Positions 25,276-32,647 of a stretch of DNA of 35,208 nucleotides are shown one piece after another; position 1 is the first letter of the stretch, and the number at the start of each line of letters is the position of its first letter. Made by a program: the position numbers and the translations under genes. Origin of the DNA: Methylobacterium jeotgali (lineage in GTDB: Bacteria > Pseudomonadota > Alphaproteobacteria > Rhizobiales > Beijerinckiaceae); NCBI RefSeq assembly GCF_022179345.1, contig NZ_BPQR01000005.1, positions 1 to 35,208 of the forward strand, in the 5' to 3' direction. The notes below the pieces were generated by a model. It saw only the letters and a program-made list of their open reading frames with translations, searched no databases and had not been told where the DNA came from.

Positions 25276-25866
25276 ATGACGACAGCCAAGAAGACGACGG
25301 CAGGCCGCCAAGGCTTCAAGACCGGGGAAGCGGTCGTCTATCCCGCCCACGGCGTCGGGCGCATCGTCGCCATCGAGGAGCAGGAGATCGCCGGCTACAA
25401 GCTCGAGCTGTTCGTCGTCTCGTTCGAGAAGGACAAGATGGTCCTGCGCGTGCCCACCGCGAAGGCCAACAGCGTCGGCATGCGCAAGCTCGCCGAGCCG
25501 GACCTCGTCAAGAAGGCCCTCGACGTGCTGACCGGCCGCGCCCGCGTCAAGCGCACCATGTGGTCGCGCCGCGCCCAGGAGTACGAGGCCAAGATCAACT
25601 CCGGTGACCTCATCTCCGTGACCGAGGTCGTGCGCGACCTCTACCGGTCGGAGGCCCAGCCCGAGCAGTCCTACAGCGAGCGCCAGCTCTACGAGGCCGC
25701 CCTCGACCGGGTGGTCCGCGAGATCTCCTCCGTGAACAAGATCACCGAGACCGAGGCCCTCAAGCTCATCGAGCAGAGCCTCGCCAAGTCGCCCCGCCGC
25801 GCCAAGGCCGAGGCGGAGGCCGAGGGCGACGCGGAGGGCGACGACCTCCAGGAGGAGGCGGCCTGA
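25276..25866 (+). CDS. carD: CarD family transcriptional regulator
   Basis: Protein of 196 residues. The N-terminal RNA-polymerase-interacting Tudor-like domain is evident from FKTGEAVVYPAHGVGRIVAIEE to VLRVPTAKANSVGMRKLA. The helical DNA-contact domain follows with VKRTMWSRRAQEYEAKINSG, including the conserved Trp that wedges the promoter minor groove. CarD binds the polymerase beta subunit and stabilises open complexes, notably at rRNA and stress promoters. A GGAGG ribosome site precedes the ATG. The tail is acidic and Ala-rich. It has a long leader and a strong terminator, so it looks monocistronic. Confidence 0.95.
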   Translation: MTTAKKTTAGRQGFKTGEAVVYPAHGVGRIVAIEEQEIAGYKLELFVVSFEKDKMVLRVPTAKANSVGMRKLAEPDLVKKALDVLTGRARVKRTMWSRRAQEYEAKINSGDLISVTEVVRDLYRSEAQPEQSYSERQLYEAALDRVVREISSVNKITETEALKLIEQSLAKSPRRAKAEAEAEGDAEGDDLQEEAA

Positions 25867-25893
25867 GGGCCGGTCTCTTCGTGAACGGAACGG

Positions 25894-25924
25894 GCCCGGC
25901 GCGAGAGCGCCGGGCTTTTTCTTT
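25894..25924 (+). terminator. Intrinsic terminator of carD
   Basis: Perfect nine-base stem GCCCGGCGC/GCGCCGGGC with a GAGA (GNRA) loop, followed by TTTTTCTTT, 27 bases after the carD stop. It is the best terminator in the window. Confidence 0.93.
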
Positions 25925-26027
25925 GCGGCCTTCGATTTCGATGCGGCCCGCCCTTGCCGGGCGAGCGCGGCCGCACATTTCCCTGTCCCAGCGCGAGATT
26001 TCTTCGACCCCCGATCCGCTTTTCGCG

Positions 26028-26052
26028 GGAACCTTCGGGCCGTGGCACCGTT
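26028..26052 (+). promoter_or_regulatory. EcfG (general stress sigma factor) promoter of rpoH
   Basis: GGAAC (26028-26032), 16 bases, then CGTT (26049-26052) match the alphaproteobacterial EcfG/SigmaEcfG consensus GGAAC-N16/17-CGTT. It lies about 94 bases before the rpoH start. EcfG control of an rpoH paralogue is known in several Rhizobiales, which supports the call; promoter activity itself is inferred. Confidence 0.78.
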
Positions 26053-26145
26053 GTCGGTCGCCTGGCGAAGGTCTGTTCGTGGGTGCCGCAGGCGCCGCGA
26101 CGTCCCCGCCGTATACAGCGCTCTATCGAAAGAGGCGGAGGCGGG

Positions 26146-27021
26146 ATGGCTGAGATCGCGGGAATTCGGCGCCAGTTCATTCGAACCGCGATGGAGGCGC
26201 CATTCCTCGCGCGCGACGAGGAGCGGGGGCTCGCCGTCCGCTGGAAGGAGAACCGCGACGAGCGCGCTCTCCACCGTCTCATCTCGGCCCACATGCGCCT
26301 CGTCATCGCGCTCGCCGGCCGCTTCCGGCACTACGGGCTGCCGATGGCCGATCTCGTGCAGGAAGGGCATGTCGGCCTGATGGAGGCCGCCGCCCGCTTC
26401 GAGCCCGAGCGAGAGGTCCGCTTCTCCACCTACGCGACGTGGTGGATCCGGGCCTCCATCCAGGACTACATCCTGCGGAACTGGTCGATCGTGCGCGGCG
26501 GAACCAGCTCCGCGCAGAAGGCCCTGTTCTTCAACCTGCGCCGCCTGCGTGCCCGGCTGATGCAGTCGACGGAGGAGCGGGTCGGCGACGAGATCCACCG
26601 CCGCATCGCCACGGCCATCGGCGTCTCCCGCGAGGATGTCGCCCTGATGGATGCCCGCCTGTCGGGACCGGACATGTCGCTCAACGCTCCCGTGGGCGAG
26701 GAGAGCGAAGCCTCCTCCGAGCGCATGGACTTCCTCGTGGACGGCGCGATCCTTCCCGACGAGGCCGTCTCCGCGCATGTCGACGGCGAGCGCCGGCTCG
26801 TCTGGCTCAAGCAGGCCCTGACCGTGCTCTCCGAGCGCGAGCTGCGCATCCTCCAGGAGCGCCGCCTCGGCGAGGACCAGGCGACCCTGGAGGCGCTCGG
26901 TCACCGCCTCGGCATCTCGAAGGAGCGCGTGCGCCAGATCGAGAACCGGGCGCTGGAGAAGCTGCGCCGGGCGCTCGCGGAGAAGTTCCCCAACTCCGCG
27001 GCAAGCGTCTACGCCGGCTGA
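26146..27021 (+). CDS. rpoH: RNA polymerase heat-shock sigma factor RpoH (RpoH2-like)
   Basis: Protein of 291 residues, a group 3 sigma-70 factor. Region 2 is clear (LISAHMRLVIALAGRFRHYG, then LVQEGHVGLMEAAARFEPER and FSTYATWWIRASIQDYILRN). The RpoH box appears as QKALFFNLRRLRARL near residue 125. Region 4 (LSERELRILQERRL and LGISKERVRQIENRALEKL) ends the protein. The start at ATG 26146 follows a GGAGGCGG ribosome site; the longer open frame upstream is untranslated leader. The EcfG promoter upstream points to the RpoH2 paralogue, linked to oxidative or general stress, more than the housekeeping heat-shock copy; this is inference. Confidence 0.93.
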   Translation: MAEIAGIRRQFIRTAMEAPFLARDEERGLAVRWKENRDERALHRLISAHMRLVIALAGRFRHYGLPMADLVQEGHVGLMEAAARFEPEREVRFSTYATWWIRASIQDYILRNWSIVRGGTSSAQKALFFNLRRLRARLMQSTEERVGDEIHRRIATAIGVSREDVALMDARLSGPDMSLNAPVGEESEASSERMDFLVDGAILPDEAVSAHVDGERRLVWLKQALTVLSERELRILQERRLGEDQATLEALGHRLGISKERVRQIENRALEKLRRALAEKFPNSAASVYAG

Positions 27022-27073
27022 GCCCCGGACCGGCGGCCTGAGGGCCGCCGGGCACGATCGCTTCCATGGGACG

Positions 27074-27101
27074 GGCCGTCGCGGCAGCGCGACGGCCTTT
27101 T
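27074..27101 (+). terminator. Intrinsic terminator of rpoH
   Basis: Nine-base arms GGCCGTCGC and GCGACGGCC with a six-base loop are followed by TTTT. Another hairpin without Ts, CGGCGGCC/GGCCGCCG, lies just before it at 27031-27050. Confidence 0.8.
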
Positions 27102-27167
27102 CGTATGCGGCGGGACGGTATACCGGGCTGCCCGGACGATCCCCGCGATCGGGCGCCGCGTCCTCGT

Positions 27168-27184
27168 CGCGCTTGGCAAGCGCG
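27168..27184. promoter_or_regulatory. Perfect inverted repeat upstream of the decarboxylase gene
   Basis: CGCGCTTGGCAAGCGCG is an eight-base inverted repeat around one central base, 69 bases before the decarboxylase ATG. It has operator-like size and symmetry. The binding protein is unknown. Confidence 0.4.
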
Positions 27185-27253
27185 CCACCGTCATCCAAGC
27201 GTCACGCTCGCGCACAAGGGTGCGCCGTTTCTCGATCCGGAGCCTTTCGCGAG

Positions 27254-29614
27254 ATGGATTTCCACCGCCGCTTCACCGTCCTGATGTGCGCGCCGAACTT
27301 CGACGCGGACGATCTCGAGGGCGCGCGCGTTCAGCAGATCGTGGCGGCGGTCGAGGGACGGGGCTTCGAGGTGGTCCGGGCGCGGCGCGTCGAGGACGCC
27401 TCGATCGCCGTCCAGACCGACGCCGCGATCGGCTGCATGGTGGTGGACTGGGGCAAGCGCGGGCTCGACGGCAAGGCCGCTGCCCTCATCGACATGATGC
27501 GCAAGCGCGGCCTCGAGATGCCGATCGTCATCATGGTCCGCCGCAAGCGCCTGGAGGACATCCCCGTCGAGCTGCTCGACTTCATCGACGGCTACATCTT
27601 CCTCGCCGAGGAGACGCCGGAGTTCATCGCCCGCAACCTCGTCTCCCGCGTCACGCAGTACGCCGAGACGTTGAAGACCCCCTTCTTCGGGGCGCTCGTC
27701 GACTACGCCGAGGAGGGCAACCAGCTCTGGACCTGTCCGGGCCACAACGGCGGCATCTTCTATAACCGCTCGCCGATCGGGCGCATCTTCGTGGAGCATC
27801 TCGGCGAGGCGATCTTCCGCGACGACCTCGACAACTCCGTCCTCGATCTCGGCGACCTCCTCACGCACGAGGGGCCGGCGCTGAAGGCGCAGAAGGAGGC
27901 CGCCAAGATCTTCGGGGCGGAGAAGACCTACTTCGTCCTCAACGGTACCTCGGCCTCGAACAAGATCGTGCTCTCGGCCCTCGTCGCCGAGGGCGACCTC
28001 GTGCTGTTCGACCGCAACAACCACAAGGCGGCCCATCACGGCGCGCTCTTCCTCGGCGGCGGCATCCCGATCTTCCTGGAGACCGACCGCAACGCCTACG
28101 GGCTGATCGGGCCGATCTACCACGAGGCCCTCGACGAGACGCGGATCCGCGAGAAGATCCGCGCCAACCCGCTGGTGACGGACCCGGAGGCGTGGCGCAA
28201 GGAGCGGCCATTCCGCGTCGCGGTCATCGAGCAGTGCACCTACGACGGCACGATCTACGACGCGCAGGGCATCGTCGAGCGCATCGGGCACCTGTGCGAC
28301 TACATCCTGTTCGACGAGGCCTGGGCCGGCTTCATGAAGTTCCACCCGCTCTTCGCCGGGCGCTTCGCCATGGGGCTGCAGGGGCTGGACGAGAGCTCGC
28401 CGGGCATCATCGCCACGCAGTCGACCCATAAGCAGCTCGCGAGCTTCAGCCAGGCCTCGCAGATCCATACCCGCGACGGGCATATCCGCGGCCAGCGCCG
28501 GCGGGTGGAGCACCGGCGCCTCAACGAGAGCTTCCTCGTCCACGCCTCGACCTCGCCCTTCTACCCGCTCTTCGCCTCCCTCGACGTCGGCGCCCAGATG
28601 ATGAAGGGCCGCTCCGGCATGATCCTCTGGGACGACACGATCCGCCTCGGGATCGAGTGGCGCAAAAAGGTGCGCGCCATCCGCCGGGAGTTCGAGGAGC
28701 GGGAGACCGATCCCGTGCGGCGCTGGTTCTTCGACCCGTTCGTGCCGGACTTCGTACCCGGCCCCGAGGGCGGACAGGTGCCGTGGGAGAGCGTCTCGAC
28801 GGACCTCCTGGCGAGCGAGGCCCGCTACTGGGAGCTGACGCCGGGCGCGTCCTGGCACGGCTTCACCCACACCGCGCCGGGCTTCGCGATGACGGACCCG
28901 AACAAGCTCACCGTCCTCACGCCCGGCTTCGACCGGGAGACCGGGGAGTACGCCGAGCACGGCGTGCCGGCGCCGATCGTCGCGCAGTACCTGCGCGAGA
29001 ACCGTATCGTGCCGGAGAAGAACGACCTCAACTCGCTGCTCTTCCTGCTGACGCCGGGCGTCGAATCCTCGAAGGCCGGCACGCTGATCTCGGGCCTCGT
29101 CGCCTTCAAGCGGCTGCACGACGACAACGTCTTCCTGGAGGAGGCGATGCCGGAGTTCGTCCGGCGCCGGCCGCAGCGCTACGCGGGCGTGCGCCTGCGC
29201 GACCTCTGCGCGGATTTCCACGCCTTCCACCGGGAGGCCGGCACCAGCGCCCTCCAGCGCAAGCAGTTCGAGCCCGGCCATCTGCCGGAGATGGTGCTGC
29301 CGCCGAAGCAGGCGGCTCAGGCGCTCACCCGCAACGATGTGGACTTCGTGCCGATCGCCCAGGCCGAGGGGCGCGTCGCCACGACGCTGCTCCTTGTCTA
29401 CCCGCCGGGTATCGGTACGGTGCTGCCGGGCGAGCGACTCGACGCGCGGGCGAAGCCCATGCTCGACTACTTCAAGATGTTCGAAGCTTCCGCCAACCTG
29501 TTCCCCGGCTTCGAGGCGGAGATCCAGGGCGTCTACCGGCAGGTGGCGCCGGACGGGCGCATCGGCTTCCACACCTACGTGATGCGCGAGGACCGGGTCC
29601 GCGAGGAGCGGTAG
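27254..29614 (+). CDS. PLP-dependent Orn/Lys/Arg decarboxylase family protein
   Basis: Protein of 786 residues. The N-terminal 120 residues are a response-regulator-like wing domain (FTVLMCAPNFDADDLEGARV); the fold-type I PLP core follows with CPGHNGGIFYNRSPIG, THEGPALKAQKEAAKIFGAE, NGTSASNKI, the aspartate in YILFDEAWAGFMKFH, and STHKQLASFSQASQIH, where Lys393 would hold the cofactor. The C-terminal domain ends near YVMREDR. It decarboxylates a basic amino acid to a polyamine precursor or for acid resistance; arginine, lysine or ornithine cannot be separated from sequence. The ribosome site is weak. The gene is convergent with jetB, 96 bases apart. No antiporter gene is adjacent. Confidence 0.9.
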   Translation: MDFHRRFTVLMCAPNFDADDLEGARVQQIVAAVEGRGFEVVRARRVEDASIAVQTDAAIGCMVVDWGKRGLDGKAAALIDMMRKRGLEMPIVIMVRRKRLEDIPVELLDFIDGYIFLAEETPEFIARNLVSRVTQYAETLKTPFFGALVDYAEEGNQLWTCPGHNGGIFYNRSPIGRIFVEHLGEAIFRDDLDNSVLDLGDLLTHEGPALKAQKEAAKIFGAEKTYFVLNGTSASNKIVLSALVAEGDLVLFDRNNHKAAHHGALFLGGGIPIFLETDRNAYGLIGPIYHEALDETRIREKIRANPLVTDPEAWRKERPFRVAVIEQCTYDGTIYDAQGIVERIGHLCDYILFDEAWAGFMKFHPLFAGRFAMGLQGLDESSPGIIATQSTHKQLASFSQASQIHTRDGHIRGQRRRVEHRRLNESFLVHASTSPFYPLFASLDVGAQMMKGRSGMILWDDTIRLGIEWRKKVRAIRREFEERETDPVRRWFFDPFVPDFVPGPEGGQVPWESVSTDLLASEARYWELTPGASWHGFTHTAPGFAMTDPNKLTVLTPGFDRETGEYAEHGVPAPIVAQYLRENRIVPEKNDLNSLLFLLTPGVESSKAGTLISGLVAFKRLHDDNVFLEEAMPEFVRRRPQRYAGVRLRDLCADFHAFHREAGTSALQRKQFEPGHLPEMVLPPKQAAQALTRNDVDFVPIAQAEGRVATTLLLVYPPGIGTVLPGERLDARAKPMLDYFKMFEASANLFPGFEAEIQGVYRQVAPDGRIGFHTYVMREDRVREER

Positions 29615-29620
29615 CCTCCC

Positions 29621-29680
29621 GCGCCTCCCTCCCCTACGGAGGGGGAGGAAACCCGCGGCTCCCGCGGCATCCCGGGAGCT
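29621..29680. repeat. GC-rich inverted repeats between convergent genes
   Basis: A CCTCCCTCCCC run faces GGAGGGGGAGG across a short loop (imperfect pairing), followed by CCGCGG repeats and CCCGGG (29652-29676). The CCTCCC/GGGAGG style resembles the palindromic element inside the ligase gene. It could serve as a two-way terminator; there are no clear U tracts. Confidence 0.45.
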
Positions 29681-29714
29681 GGTATCGAGCCCATCAACCG
29701 GAGACCGGGATCAT
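29673..29714 (-). pseudogene. Possible relic of the 5' end of jetC
   Basis: On the minus strand an ATG overlaps the jetB stop as ATGA, the usual junction to a following jetC. The frame reads MIPVSG, then a TGA stop at 29694-29696, then WARYQLPG in the same frame before running into GC-rich repeats. An aromatic-Arg/Tyr-Gln-Leu stretch near the start is reminiscent of SMC-like ATPases just before their NWGTF-type motif. The match is far too short to prove. Confidence is low. Confidence 0.25.
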
Positions 29715-30340
29715 TCCTCCCGTCCCGCGTCGCCCCAGGCGCGGATGCGGTCGAGCCAGGTATCGGGGGCGATCACCGCGATGCCGGGCAGCACGGCGAG
29801 CGGGGTGATCCGCTCGGTGCGGTCGCGCTCGCCGAGCCGCACGGCGCCGCGCCGGGAGAACAGGCGCAGGATCTCGATGAGGCGGTCCTCGGCCGGGGGC
29901 TCGCTGCGGGCGGCGCTGCGCAGCGAATCGGCGATGTCGTCGGTGGTGCACTCCACGACGCCGTCGGTGGTGACGCGGTGGTCGCGCAGGCCCTCTTCGT
30001 AGGCGAGCCGCAGCGCCAGCAGCACCAAGGTCTCGTCCTTGCGCAGGCGCTCGGAGACCATGTCGTGGCGCACCCCGTCCGGCGGCAGGCGCAGGAACAC
30101 CATCTGGTCCCGGTGCGAGACCTCGAAGGCGTAGCCGAGGCAGGCGAAGTAGCTCTGGAAGAAGGGCGCGTAGTGCCGGGCGAGCTCGTAGGACCGCCCG
30201 ACGCCGGGCGTCGCCGAGTAGATCACCTGCGTCTTAAGCAGCACCTGGAGGGCGCGGGTCAGCTCCGCCTCGTCCGGCGCGCGGCTGCCGGGCGGGGGCG
30301 GCTCGTCGCCGTCGACGATGGCGCGGAAGGGCTCAAGCAC
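29711..30340 (-). CDS. jetB: JetB-like protein (DUF4194, KITE subunit of Wadjet/MksE-type complex)
   Basis: Protein of 209 residues from GTG 30340, overlapping the jetA stop by eight bases. Family features are the N-terminal helical part ALQVLLKTQVIYS, then YELARHYAPFFQSYFACLGYAFEV, MVFLRLPP, and LRKDETLVLLALRLAYEEGLRD, followed by a winged-helix half ending PGIAVIAPDTWLDRIRAW. In Wadjet systems JetB binds JetA and DNA within an SMC-like loop-extruding complex that cleaves plasmids. Here no jetC or jetD follows; the next gene downstream is a convergent decarboxylase. The protein itself looks intact. Confidence 0.82.
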   Translation of the reverse strand: MLEPFRAIVDGDEPPPPGSRAPDEAELTRALQVLLKTQVIYSATPGVGRSYELARHYAPFFQSYFACLGYAFEVSHRDQMVFLRLPPDGVRHDMVSERLRKDETLVLLALRLAYEEGLRDHRVTTDGVVECTTDDIADSLRSAARSEPPAEDRLIEILRLFSRRGAVRLGERDRTERITPLAVLPGIAVIAPDTWLDRIRAWGDAGREE

Positions 30341-31709
30341 GGGAGCGGCGCTCGATGGTGAAGTCCGGGCAGTCGAGCCAGCCGTTGGCGACGCGGCCCT
30401 CCGTGCCCGTGAGGACGTAGCGGGCCGCGAGCGCCCCGTCGAAGAGCACGTCGACCTCGCGCAGGCGCTGGAAGATCACGAAGGCGTCGACGTCCTCCAC
30501 CGCGATCTCCGAGCCGCGAAGCCGGCCGCCGCGCTTCAGACGCGCGTCGAGGAAGGCGGTCATCGCCTCGCGGGTCACGGTGGTGCGGCGGCGGAAATCC
30601 GCCTTGGCCTGCACGAAGGCCTCGATCGCCGGATCGAGGAAGATCTCGGGGAGCGGCTCGTTGTCGATCGGCGCCCGGCGGCTGCGGGGCGCGTAGAGAT
30701 GGGCCTCGCCCAGCGGCGGCCGCAGGAGCGAGACCTCCGGGGCGAGGTCCGGCGGATCGTCGGCCGCGGCGACCGCCCGCAGCGCCGCGGCGGCCCGCTC
30801 GATTCCGAGGGAATCCGGCCGGTCGAGGTAGCGCAGGCTCGCGGCGATGCGGCGCTCCAGCCGCGCCACCACGTCGTCGACGGCTTCGAGATGCCGGTCG
30901 AGCCCCTCGAACACGGCGAGGATCTCGGCGAGGTCGGCCCGGACGCTGCGCTCGGCCGGACCGGTGGCGGGGCTGCGGCCCTCCCGCACCAGGCTCTCGG
31001 CGAGCGAGCGGATCAGAAGGTCGTCGCGCAGCGCCCGGCCCGCCTCCCGCACGATCGCCGAGCGGAAGCGGAACGGGTTGAAGCGGGTGTGGAGCGTCCG
31101 GTAGTCGCTGATCAGATGCCGCTCCACGAACTCCTCGAAGTAGAGGCGGAAGGCGGCGTGCTGATCGGGCTCGCGCAGGATGCGCTCCTCGATCTTGCGC
31201 ATGGAGCCGGCGAGCCCGCGCACGTGGCCGAGGAAGGTGCGGGCGGCGCGCGCCGCGTTGGCGAGCGCCTCGGAGCGGTCGGCGGGGTTGGCGAGCGCGC
31301 TCTCGAGGCTTCCGAGCACGTCGAGGACGGCGCCCCCGTAGGAGCGGGTCTCGCCCCGCTCCAGCCGGGACAGCTCTTCCAGGAGAAGCCGCGCCTCGGG
31401 GTCGAAATCGACCACGGGCACGTAGCGCTCGCGGCGCTCCGCGAGCCAGCCGGCGTCCAGCAGTCGGCGATAGATGGCGGAGCGGCGCTCGACGGGCTCG
31501 CTCGGCGTGGTCTCGTCGTCGGCGATCTCGGCCTGCGTCCAATCGGCGGCGAAGTCGCCGATGGCGGAGAGGAGCTCGCCCTTGCGGATCGGCTCGACGG
31601 AGGCCCCCATCACCCGCCGGTGCAGGTGGAGGAGAAGGGCCGCGTTGAAGGCGCGGCTCGGCGAGGCGAGCGGCCGGAACAGGTCGTCCGAGAGGTGCGT
31701 GAACAGCAT
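30333..31709 (-). CDS. jetA: JetA-like protein (kleisin subunit of Wadjet-type complex)
   Basis: Protein of 458 residues. The N terminus MLFTHLSDDLFRPLASPSRAFNAALLL and the mid part YFEEFVERHLISDYRTLHTRFNPFRFRS are characteristic of the JetA family of Wadjet types other than the DUF3375 form. The remainder is mostly helical (LARLERRIAASLRYL), ending in a winged-helix part with VNA-like DVDAFVIFQRLREVDVLF. ATG 31709 with AAGGTG upstream is preferred to the GTG three codons earlier. JetA is the kleisin bridging SMC heads. Upstream by 33 bases is an FKBP gene on the same strand, an unusual neighbour. No frameshift or stop is seen. Confidence 0.8.
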   Translation of the reverse strand: MLFTHLSDDLFRPLASPSRAFNAALLLHLHRRVMGASVEPIRKGELLSAIGDFAADWTQAEIADDETTPSEPVERRSAIYRRLLDAGWLAERRERYVPVVDFDPEARLLLEELSRLERGETRSYGGAVLDVLGSLESALANPADRSEALANAARAARTFLGHVRGLAGSMRKIEERILREPDQHAAFRLYFEEFVERHLISDYRTLHTRFNPFRFRSAIVREAGRALRDDLLIRSLAESLVREGRSPATGPAERSVRADLAEILAVFEGLDRHLEAVDDVVARLERRIAASLRYLDRPDSLGIERAAAALRAVAAADDPPDLAPEVSLLRPPLGEAHLYAPRSRRAPIDNEPLPEIFLDPAIEAFVQAKADFRRRTTVTREAMTAFLDARLKRGGRLRGSEIAVEDVDAFVIFQRLREVDVLFDGALAARYVLTGTEGRVANGWLDCPDFTIERRSRA

Positions 31710-31742
31710 CCCGACCACCTTTCCGGCCGCGCCCCGCTCAGG

Positions 31743-32186
31743 TCACTTCGTGCCGAGAAGCTCGACGTCGAAGATCAGCGCCGCGTTCGGCGGGATGACG
31801 CCGCCGGCGCCGCGGGCGCCGTAGCCGAGCTCCGGCGGGATCAGCAGGGTGCGCTTGCCGCCGGTCTTCATGCCGGCGACGCCGAGGTCCCAGCCCTGGA
31901 TGACCTGGCCGCCGCCGAGGTTGAAGCTGAAGGGCTGGCCGCGGTCGCGGGAGGAGTCGAACTTCTTGCCCTTGGCGCCGTTCGCGTCGAGCCAGCCGGT
32001 GTAGTGCACGCTGACGGACTGGCCGGACTTCGCCTCCGGGCCGGTGCCGACGACCTCGTCCTTATACTTCAGGCCCGAGGGGAGGGTGGTGGTGCTCTCG
32101 GCGTCGGCGGAAGCGGTCATGGCGATCAGCAGGGCTCCAGCAAGGGGGGCGGCGAAGGCCGCGAGGGTCGTCAGCGGGCGGAACAT
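31743..32186 (-). CDS. FKBP-type peptidyl-prolyl isomerase, exported
   Basis: Protein of 147 residues. A signal peptide (LTTLAAFAAPLAGALLIAMTASADA, cleaved near residue 28) sends it to the periplasm. One complete FKBP domain follows: SVHYTGWLDANGAKGKKFDSS, PFSFNLGGGQVIQGWDLGV, and then GGKRTLLIPPELGYG and FDVELLG, with the active-site aromatics Tyr, Phe and Trp in place. It would catalyse proline isomerisation during folding of exported proteins. It is divergent from a small membrane protein gene and is followed closely by jetA, with which it could be cotranscribed. Confidence 0.95.
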   Translation of the reverse strand: MFRPLTTLAAFAAPLAGALLIAMTASADAESTTTLPSGLKYKDEVVGTGPEAKSGQSVSVHYTGWLDANGAKGKKFDSSRDRGQPFSFNLGGGQVIQGWDLGVAGMKTGGKRTLLIPPELGYGARGAGGVIPPNAALIFDVELLGTK

Positions 32187-32308
32187 GGCTCCTCCGTGAT
32201 GGGGCGGAGACCGCTGTCCGGCGCCCGCCTCTCGGGAAGGGGTCTTAGGGCGATGCGCGGTCCGATGCCAGCCGGGAGCGAAACGGCCTCTCCGGACGTT
32301 CTCCGCCG

Positions 32309-32647
32309 ATGATGCCCGAGACAGCCGAGCCCGCCGCCCCCGCTTCGGAGCGGCCCCCCACCCCCGCGGACTGGGACGCGCGGATCGACCGCCTGACGCA
32401 ACTGCTGCCCGACTGGCTGCGCCGGGCCGTCGACTGGCTGCGGGAGCCCTCGCGGACGCCGGTGCGCGTGCTCGCGGCCGTGTTCTTCATCCTCGGCGGC
32501 TTCCTCGCGGTTCTGCCGGTGTTCGGCCTGTGGATGCTGCCGCTCGGCCTCGCGCTGCTGGCGCAGGACGTGCCCGGCATGAAGGTGCCCCTGGAGCGTT
32601 GCGCCCGCCGAATCGAGCGGAGCTGGGAGCGGCTCAGATGGCGCTGA
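32309..32647 (+). CDS. Small membrane protein, unknown function
   Basis: Protein of 112 residues (starting at ATG 32309, or the adjacent ATG 32312). The first 50 residues are hydrophilic and Pro-rich; two hydrophobic segments follow, VRVLAAVFFILGGFLAVL and GLWMLPLGLALLAQDVPG, then a basic helical tail. The pattern resembles the PGPGW-type small membrane proteins, but the exact motif is not present. It is divergent from the FKBP gene and its 3' end overlaps the convergent 609-residue gene by 14 bases. Function is unknown. Confidence 0.72.
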   Translation: MMPETAEPAAPASERPPTPADWDARIDRLTQLLPDWLRRAVDWLREPSRTPVRVLAAVFFILGGFLAVLPVFGLWMLPLGLALLAQDVPGMKVPLERCARRIERSWERLRWR

